64,000 bases of DNA from contig JASKMD010000018.1 of the NCBI GenBank assembly GCA_030144725.1, positions 4,851,721 to 4,915,720 of the forward strand, read 5' to 3'. Source of the DNA: Haematococcus lacustris (taxonomy: Eukaryota > Chlorophyta > Chlorophyceae > Chlamydomonadales > Haematococcaceae). This document shows, piece after piece, positions 57,020 through 64,000 of this stretch (positions within the stretch are counted from its first letter, which is position 1; every line of letters begins with the position of its first letter). The translations under genes and the position numbers were made by a program. The notes below the pieces were generated by a model. The model did no database searches. It worked only from the letters and a program-made list of their open reading frames with translations, and was not told the DNA's origin.

Positions 57020-57877
57020 TTCCCGCGGACTGTGAACATGGTCGCTCGCTGCAGCCTGGGGCTCAACGGGGTGCCTCCGTACGTGGGTCGCAGGTCGAAG
57101 CGCAAGATTCCCTGGGTTGGGTCGGGACCCCTCATGGCCCGGGCCCTTCTTGACACCTGGCGCGAGACCTGCCTGACCCTGCCTCCAAGCAAGCAGAGCA
57201 TCTCACTGAGGTGTCAGCAGCACCGTGAGTGGACTTTGTTTCACTACCGTGCACTCTGCTGAAGTCTTGACCCCATCATTCCGGGGCTTCGTTCAAGTCC
57301 TTTAACTTTTCGGTCAGTGGTCCTTTCCACGTGCTTCCACCTTTCACTGATAGCTGGGCGAGTCGACATTCCGGGATGCACCCCCAGGCATGCTCCATCA
57401 CCTTGTGTAGTACATACAATAACAAAATGTGGCAGAGGGTGAATGTGGCATGGGGCAATCTCATCACAGCGGTCGATTGGCGGCGTCCTTGGGTGCATCC
57501 CCGACGGGGTGGGCCCTGTGCTGCCGTTGGGCGCCCTCGTCGTTGCATTTCTCGCACTGTGTCCTGTGAAATTTGCGATGGGCCGTCATGGACCCCGGCG
57601 TCGCGCTGCCCTGGCACACCATAAAGCGATACGTGCCAAGCTGGTAAGTAGTGGCAATGGCAGAGGCGGACACCTCCATTGTGGCAAAATCCACCATTGT
57701 GGCGGGAACCCATACCTGAACATCCTCCTCCTCCATCCTACACCCTGCAGAGCCCTACCGAGCAGCCAGCCCTTGAAACAGCCCTTGCAACACCACAACA
57801 GTCAAGCAGGGGTGCCAGCACATGGGGCCATAAGCGCCCACGCACCTGCCTTGGCCGGGGCGCCCAGCAGCAGCTGA

Positions 57878-58161
57878 GCATGGACCAGCAGCAGCTGCAG
57901 GGTGCCCAGCACCAGCTGGCTCAGGACCAGCAGCAGCTGCAGGATGCCCAGCACCAGCTGAGCCTGAATCAGCAGGAGCTGCAGGGTGCCCAGCACCAGC
58001 TGGCTGTGGACCGGCAGCAGCTGCAGGATGCCCAACGTCAGGTGGCTCTGGACCAGCAGCAGCTGCAGGGTGCCCAGCACCAGCTGGCTGTGGACCGGCA
58101 GCGGCTGCAGGATGCCCAACGCCAGGTGGCTCTGGACCAGCAGCAGCTGCAGGGTGCCTGA
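57878..58161 (+). CDS. Coiled-coil repeat segment of the transposon protein
   Basis: Seven tandem 42-bp units encode 14-residue repeats of the type LAVDRQQLQDAQHQ, that is, two heptads each, strongly predicting a coiled coil for oligomerisation. The frame is open from 57679 and ends in TGA at 58159-58161. The transposase core continues in another frame immediately downstream, so the two were probably one protein, separated here by a frameshift or an unrecognised intron. Leftward units are less regular. Confidence 0.55.
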
Positions 58162-59083
58162 TGGGAAGGATCAGTCAGCAGCTGTGACACAGGCAGCTTT
58201 GCATCAGGTGCTTGATTATTTACAGGGTGAGCGGTGCATGGTCATGAAGCAGTTGTGCATGTGGTCAGATGGGTGCGCAGCCCAGTTCAAGGGCACACCG
58301 GCATTGCAGCTGCACCGGCGCATGGCCATGAGGTACAGGGTGTCAGTGTGGTGGTCGTATGGAGCCACCTCTCATTTCAAGGGCCGCCATGACTCTGAGG
58401 GTGGGGTATTCAAGCACAGCATGGCAGCCAGAGTCTTGGCTGATCACCCAGATCTCAGTGCAGAGTGCAAGGCTCAGCAGTTGGCAGGTGTGCATAATGT
58501 AGAGTGTGTGGTGCCAGCTGCACAACTAGCAGCCAGTGTTGCGCATCAGACTAGGGGGAGCGTGCAGCGGCGGTGGTGTATGGTGCTGAAGGATGAGGAA
58601 GTTGAGAAGTGTGCTGAGCTTGACCCTGATGCCCACAGGCTGCTTCGCACCATCACTGGGTCACGGGCCATGCATGCAATGTTCTTCCCTGCAGATGGGG
58701 TTGCGCCCATGTGGTCTGAGACTGCATGTGCGTGTGTGAGGCACATGGGCAGCAAGCCACAGCAGTGCATGTGTCATGGAGCATCTAGCCTCAGCAGCAT
58801 CCCCATGTTTGGACGTGTGACACTGGCAAGTGACAAGAAGGAAGATGCTGAGTGCTTGAGGCTTCTGCATGCACGGGCACCACACATTGCAAGCGCCCAC
58901 ATGACCTTGAATGTGCATCTGTTGAAGGAGTATGCACGGGAGTGCTTGGGATGGAAGGGCAAGAGGTTGACGCAAAAGAAGCCATTGCTTAGGGCTGACA
59001 TCCTAGAGCATCTGAGGTGGGAGCAAGAGATGGAGGAGGATCAGTTAGCTGAAGTGGGGGTTGACGAGGCAGATGAAATGTAA
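58150..59083 (+). CDS. Putative RNase H-fold transposase core
   Basis: About 310 codons are open to TAA at 59081-59083. Key motifs are MWSDGCAAQFKG (near 58258-58293), WSYGATSHFKGRHDSEGG (near 58354-58407) and, downstream, SETACACVRHMG and CMCHG Cys/His pairs. The first Asp and the second Asp/Glu cluster look like two acidic residues of a DDE/D active site, with a typical ATSH-type segment between them. The C-terminus has basic GWKGKRLTQKKP and an acidic end. I cannot name the superfamily; the short target duplication argues against hAT. The start is not defined because the upstream coiled-coil part is in a different frame. Confidence 0.55.
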
Positions 59084-59407
59084 GGCCAAGCACTCTCGAT
59101 AAACACCAGCAGCACCAACTGAGCCAGAATAGCACGAACTGAGCCGATAAAGCCGATTGAGCCAATATAAAAAAATGCGGCCGTGCCATGCACCCAACTT
59201 GCACAACTTCAGCTAAGCGTGGCGTGACTCAGTCTCGTGGTGTAATGACATGGCTCGGTAGCATGGCGCACTGCGATGGCCTACTCCGCAGTACTGCGAG
59301 GCTGCCTCCATGGTGCGAACTTTGCTACGGACGCCACGGAGCGCCTCGCCACCCTGCTCTTGTAGGTGGGTCGCTGCTTGTTTGCGCTATCTCAAGTTTC
59401 GACCTGG

Positions 59408-59557
59408 TGGCGGGCGGTGTACTGGGACAAGGCTTCAGTGCAAAACGCGAGTTTTAGCGCGCGTGACTTACCGCGATAGCCTTCGCTACCCTCCACTAGG
59501 GCGTGGTGCGAGCGGCAGGCCTGTCACGGATTGGCATGGCCAATGGCCGGGGTGACC
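59408..59557 (-). repeat. Right terminal inverted repeat
   Basis: 150 bp, partner of 56870-57019. Confidence 0.88.
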
Positions 59558-59651
59558 GTACGTTAAATGTAAGTGCATGTACCTGTTACATATGCGGGTT
59601 GGTACATGTTGGCGAGACCCGGATTCGAGCCTTGATGGCATGTAACATAGC

Positions 59652-60233
59652 ATGCCACCCCCAGTCTCACGACAGTCAAAGCCTCGCAAGTGCTTGGAAC
59701 CCCGCCAGCACTTTCAGCCCCGCAAGCGCTCCCAGTTCCAGCCATTAGTAGCAAATGCCCTTGACAAGTCTGAGCTGGAGGCAGCAGCAGTCAGCCGGGT
59801 CCAGGGATTGGGGCAGGAGGCGGGGGTGGCCGGAAGAGCTAGGACAGCCAGGGGGGCAAGGGAAGGGCGCACCCCTGGCCAGCAGGCAGCCGTTGAACAG
59901 CGCAGTGAGAACTGGCGAGTTAGTTTGCGTCAACATGTGTTTTTGTGGGTGGCCCTCAGACATGGTGTGCTCAATGCATTGATAGTGTACCACTGCCCAC
60001 ATCCTGCACCAGGTCTTGCATTTCATCACTGGTTTGGGCGAGGGGGGGAGGAGCAGATCTGGCGTGCATCAAGGGAGGAGCTACCGCCCTACAACAATTG
60101 CCCGGAAAGTGGACGGCGGGGACATCAGACATTCAGACATACAGAGCACATGCTCATGCTCAGCTGGACTGGACGTGGATTGCAGGGAGACATCATAGAT
60201 GCATGCTCAGCTGAGCCCACAACCCCCACATAG
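59652..60233 (+). CDS. Uncharacterised ORF, 193 residues
   Basis: Starts about 90 bases right of the transposon and is open for 193 codons. It has a basic N-terminus (SRQSKPRKCLEPRQ, PRKRSQ), an Ala/Arg/Gly-rich middle and a more globular end with YHCPHPAPGLAFHHW and WRASREELPPYNNCPESG. No known family is apparent, and the high G+C makes long chance ORFs likely. It could be a relic of another element. Confidence 0.25.
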   Translation: MPPPVSRQSKPRKCLEPRQHFQPRKRSQFQPLVANALDKSELEAAAVSRVQGLGQEAGVAGRARTARGAREGRTPGQQAAVEQRSENWRVSLRQHVFLWVALRHGVLNALIVYHCPHPAPGLAFHHWFGRGGEEQIWRASREELPPYNNCPESGRRGHQTFRHTEHMLMLSWTGRGLQGDIIDACSAEPTTPT

Positions 60234-60967
60234 CCAGGCAGCGCAGCCAGCAGCCTGGGTACTAAATGCCAGCCATCCCCACACAGGCTGAGCAGGTAGA
60301 TGTGCCCAACTAGGCTGGCCAGGCCAGGGCAACCCTGCCCTTAGCAACCTTTGCCAGGGGGAATTGTGAGCAGGACTTGCAGGAAGAGTGTGAGGCTAGT
60401 TGTAGAGCTGTTCTAGTGGCCTAAGTACAGCACATGCGGGTAAGCAGGTAAGGAAAAACGTCTGTATGTTGTCTGTATGTATATAGATGTGACGGAGGCA
60501 GTGTTGTCATGCTGCCGGTCAAATGCTGCTTATGCTGCTGCTGCTGCTGCTTCCCATGTAAACAGAATGGTCAAGCCGTGGGCCTCCTCAGCATGATCAG
60601 TAAAAAACCAGTCCTAGGACCGCCTAAGGCCCCTGTCACGTAAGGGAGTCAGGGGTGCTGTCAATGTTAGAGTCCCAGAAGCTCCGGAGCTTATGAGCTA
60701 GAGTCCCAGAAGCAAGCGCACTGACAATGAACGTGCTTTTCCAGGGCATATCAGCACAGCGGGTTGGGTGCATCTGTTACAGGCGTCGCCGCGCGAAGCC
60801 TCCGCATGACGAGAGTCGCATGGGTCCAACAACCATAGGCTCACCACATCCCAACTTCTACCATCACTCGTATTACACCTTGGCTTAGTTGGTACACAGC
60901 ATGCACCCAGCGTCCACATCGCAGTAAGAAGTTCAACCCTTTATCAATAGCAAGTCAGAAAGCAGCT
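60234..60967. other. Intergenic region upstream of VIPP1
   Basis: Contains a CTG run (60535-60550) and a repeated AGAGTCCCAGAAGC motif (60670 and 60702). It should hold the VIPP1 promoter, but I see no clear core element. Confidence 0.5.
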
Positions 60968-63900
60968 ATGCAGACCTCCGCAGCAAACCTGGGAACCTTC
61001 CGCGCCAAGTCCTCTATGCAGCCTGTCGTCAGGCGGGGTGCAGCTACCATCAGAGCAAGTGCTTCAGTGCTCTGTCGCAGCGCACCTGCTCCTGCCAGGA
61101 GCCACATCCTGAAGAGGTCGTCGCCCGGGTTCTCGGGCAAGAGCCTCTCGTTGCCGTCGCCAGTGTCAGCACACACGGCGCGCAGAAGCACACGGAGCCG
61201 CGCAGCTGCCGTTACTGTGGAGGCAAACCTCTTCAGCCGGGCTTTCCGAGTAGTGCAGGTGGGTGAGGTTGTGCCTTCCGTAGACGTGCTCTAGCACCAG
61301 CTCAACTTGTGCGCTGGGCTTGCTGTGTGTTGAAGCCAGGCGGGCAGCTCCTTGACCAACCAATTGTTTGACTCCTTCCCTGCCCTGCTGCATACAGGCG
61401 TTCATTAACCAGACGCTGGGCGGCTTTGAGGTGAGAGCTGCACAGTCTGCTCAATGGAGTGCGGGCGCCTGGGGATCACATGCCATGACGCATGGCTGCA
61501 TGTACAAGCAGTGCTGGCCAGTTTAGGTCGTGGTTCCCACTGCTGCTGCTATGGCTGGCAGGACCCTGAGAAGCTGCTGGACAGACTCATGGACGAGATG
61601 ACGCAGGACGCAGGACGCATGCGACAGGTAGGTGCCTGAATGCTTGCACATGGTGCATGGCCCATCCATCCTGCAGGCGCAGCAGCAACAGCGGTAGCAT
61701 GACAGGACCCAGCCCCAGTAGGAGTACAGAAAGGACTTAGTGAACAAACCACACCCTATGTTGCCTCACCCTCGCCACTGTGTAGTCTGCTCACAACACC
61801 GCTGTTGCCCTGGGTATGAGGCTCTGCAGGAGCATTGCGATGGGTGTGTTGGGTTGTCCATACTGCCTTTCTCAAACTCAGCACAGCATCCCAGCCTCAC
61901 CACTTTGCAAGGGTAGAGGAGGGTCACTACGCCCTGTGCACTTGCCGTGCTGCTATGTACCCTGCCTGCCTGCCTGCCTGGGGTCCAGCAAGTATGTGAG
62001 TGCACTGACACGAGCCCTGTAATGCTGACAGTGGTGGCTGACTTGCTTTCCTGTGCTCTCAGGCCAGTGCTCAGGCCATGGCTGCTCAGCGCCAGATGGC
62101 AACCCGCACTGCCAACGCCCAAGCTGCAGCTGACCAGTGGCTGCGGAGGGCAGAGCTGGCCGTGTCCAGGGGCCAGGACGAGCTGGCCAGGGAGGCTCTG
62201 ACGCGCCGCAAGGCACTGCAGGCAGACGCAGGTGGGGCTGGGCAGCACAGGGGTGTGACTGCTGTGTGGGTGGTCTGACGGCTGGGCTGCGAAACCTTGA
62301 CTAGTTGCCTACGTCTGCATATGTATGTGTGCTGGTGTGCTGCAAGCATTGCCAACATATTCATCTGAGGCACATGTTCTGTGGCAGGCGCATGGGCAAA
62401 GTAGCTGGTGGTGGGTCTTTGAATAGTGCACAATGATTATATATCATGTGTGGAGTGCTAACCTGCCTGCAGACAAAATGGCGGCTCAGGCTAAGATGCA
62501 GCAGCAGGCGTGTGACCAGCTGAGCGCCAGCGTCCGCATGCTTGAAGGTGAGCTGGCTGGCCCCCTTTCTTTGTACCTTGTCTTCATGGAGGCTATTGTC
62601 TTTCGTGGAGAGCTATGTTCTCAATGGAGTTGTAGCGTCTAGTGGTAGTGGGATCGGCATTCTAATGGTGTGCATGGTGATCTATCAGTGGGCCTCACCA
62701 CTGTATGGCTGACCCTGTGGTGTGTGTGTGATTGTGTGACCGCTGCAGGCAAGATCAGTGAGGCACGCAGCAAGAAGGAGACGCTGAAGGCCCGTGCCGC
62801 CAGTGCCAAGACCAGCATCGCCATCCAGGAGATGATTGGCAGCCTGCGCTCCACATCCTCCTCCTCCTTTGCTGTCTTTGACAAGATGGAGGAGAAGGTG
62901 AGGCAGCCTAGCCTACCCAGCACTGTACAAGCAGGCATGCAGGCAGGGAGGCATGGTTGTGCGCTGGCGTTTGCCGTTGCTTTCTACATGGCGAGCTGCC
63001 ACTCCTTCATCACTCTACCACCCTATCAACACATGGCAATGTTGCTGTGAAGCTGATTTGATAACAGACTTGCAGGGTTGTGGGCTTTCTCACATTTGCC
63101 GGTTTCATTGTTGTAACTGCAGGTGATGGCGTTGGAAGCGGAGGCGCAGAGTGCCGCTGCCTTGGCCACCCCAGATGCTCTAGAAGCTCGTTTTGCCATG
63201 GTGCGCTATGCCCAGCACCTAGACACGATAGTGTAGCCAGGCAGGTGCAGCCAAGAGCATTGCAGCTGGTGGGATCTGGTGTGCATCATGCCAAGCTGTG
63301 CTGACTAGCCAGCCATTGTAGCCTGTGCTTTGCTTGGCTTGCCTGCCTTGCCTTGCCCACTTGACCCATCCTTGCCTTGCCGAGCACGCCTGCCCAGCCT
63401 GCCCAGCCTGCCCTTGCCTTGCCTAGCTAGTATGCAAGCTGTGCTGCTTGTCCTTGTCAGTTGCCCAGTCAACCCTTCAGCAGGACGGTCAGGCGCAGTG
63501 GCCAGCATGTCCAGCTATGACAATGTTTCACACAGTCTAGTTATGACAACAAATCTTGTCCAGTATCATTCCGAACCCTCAGCAGCACCAGACCCTCGTT
63601 GCCTGTGCTGGTCAGGCCAGTAGCAACACTGGAGGTTCCATGTCCATAGCATGCCATGATGTGTGGTGTTGCCTGATTGTGCTGCAGTTGGAGGGTGGTG
63701 GCGGTGTGGAGGATGAGTTGCAGGCTCTGAAATCAGGTGTGTTGCTGCTGTACTCACGTCACTTGCTTGATAAAATCAGTGAAGTGGGTTGCACAGCCAT
63801 GCGCGATGGTCGGACATGACCTGTGACTGGTTGCCACACATCACACCACACATCATTGTGCACAACGATGCCATTGCATGCAAGCATGAGCGTACCTGAC

Positions 63901-64000
63901 ATACCATTCTGCAAACTAAGCAGGTGTAGCTACACTTCTGTCGCAGCTTCCAGGTGTGTGCGCATGCCATGCCATCCCTGCTGCTGCTGGCTGTGCTGTG
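60968..64000 (+). CDS. VIPP1: VIPP1/IM30 thylakoid membrane-remodelling protein (3' end outside window)
   Basis: VIPP1 is the plastid member of the PspA/IM30 (ESCRT-III-like) family; it assembles rings and rods on inner-envelope and thylakoid membranes and is needed for thylakoid formation and repair. Exons: 60968-61258, 61398-61430, 61562-61627, 62063-62231, 62473-62547, 62749-62897, 63123-63200 and 63688-63736, all GT-AG and in phase, giving 303 residues so far. Residues 1 to about 83 are a Ser/Arg/Ala-rich transit peptide. [11 protein letters not shown] begins the membrane-binding amphipathic helix, followed by [17 protein letters not shown], the long coiled-coil hairpin, [14 protein letters not shown] and [16 protein letters not shown]. 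The last exon leaves one base over, so at least one more exon, with the C-terminal tail, lies beyond the window or unrecognised after 63736. Confidence 0.92.

Larger units (their letters stand above)
56870..59557 (+). mobile_element. 2.69-kb DNA transposon with 150-bp TIRs
   Basis: Terminal inverted repeats 56870-57019 and 59408-59557 differ at about one base (GTAGAGG/GTGGAGG). The ends start GGTCACCCCGGCCATTGGCC. GTAC flanks both sides (56866-56869 and 59558-59561), read as a 4-bp target duplication; because GTAC is palindromic, a 2-bp TA duplication with one more terminal base is equally possible. The interior encodes a transposase candidate. Near-perfect TIRs indicate recent activity. Confidence 0.85.

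Noticed and set aside
57464..57736. Minus-strand ORF with HRKFHRTQCEKC, like a zinc finger
   Set aside because: A single possible CxxC/H pattern in a G+C-rich region, antisense to the transposon's coding strand, with no partner Cys/His at normal spacing.

Overview
The window looks like nuclear DNA of a chlorophyte green alga, probably Chlamydomonadales. The evidence is intron-rich genes with GT-AG introns, TGTAA poly(A) signals, a plastid-targeted VIPP1, plant-type interstitial telomere repeats, Ala/Gln low-complexity proteins and dense CAG/CTG microsatellites. A Haematococcus-like genome would fit, but that is inference. Two 500-N gaps (17342-17841 and 43501-44000) divide the window into three contigs.

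1-38.65 kb. A unit of about 2.785 kb, carrying one small secreted Ala/Gln/Ser-rich gene and a broken first exon of MED6, is tandemly repeated (1-5.57 kb, 17.84-25.5 kb). The array runs into an intact-looking MED6 gene (Mediator subunit 6; 5822-8319). Downstream come a 1.47 kb non-autonomous DNA transposon, a 7.0 kb hAT-like DNA transposon with 8-bp target duplications, and a second, 5'-truncated MED6. The hAT-like transposase gene is split by a 1.58 kb terminal-repeat retrotransposon (TRIM) with identical 174-bp LTRs and a 5-bp target duplication. The whole of 1-17341 recurs at 19932-37272 with a constant offset of 19931 and no difference that I found. This is most simply a redundant contig placed by the scaffolder, so the true locus is probably 17.84-38.65 kb read once.

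38.65-43.1 kb. A plastid-type LysM-repeat protein with a C-terminal membrane anchor lies on the minus strand. The remaining sequence is low-complexity intergenic DNA.

43.1-50.7 kb. A plus-strand gene of Leu/Ala-rich helical (ARM/HEAT-like) exons has introns swollen by satellites: TGCC tetranucleotide, 9-bp GTCACCCAC/CTCACCCAC, telomere-like tracts and a 1.85 kb array of a 14-bp unit. I do not recognise the protein.

51.8-56.4 kb. A minus-strand, 11-exon gene encodes a 359-residue LEA-type amphipathic-helix protein with an organelle transit peptide. Its coding phase closes exactly, and three exons are paralogous 54-nt modules.

56.87-59.56 kb. A 2.69 kb DNA transposon has 150-bp TIRs and an RNase H-like transposase candidate. 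Its terminal motif is shared with the 1.47 kb element. Beyond it lies an uncharacterised ORF and then, from 60968 to the window edge, VIPP1/IM30 (thylakoid membrane maintenance), whose 3' end is outside the window.

I see no rRNA, tRNA gene, CRISPR array or bacterial-type operon. The genes appear to be independent eukaryotic transcription units.
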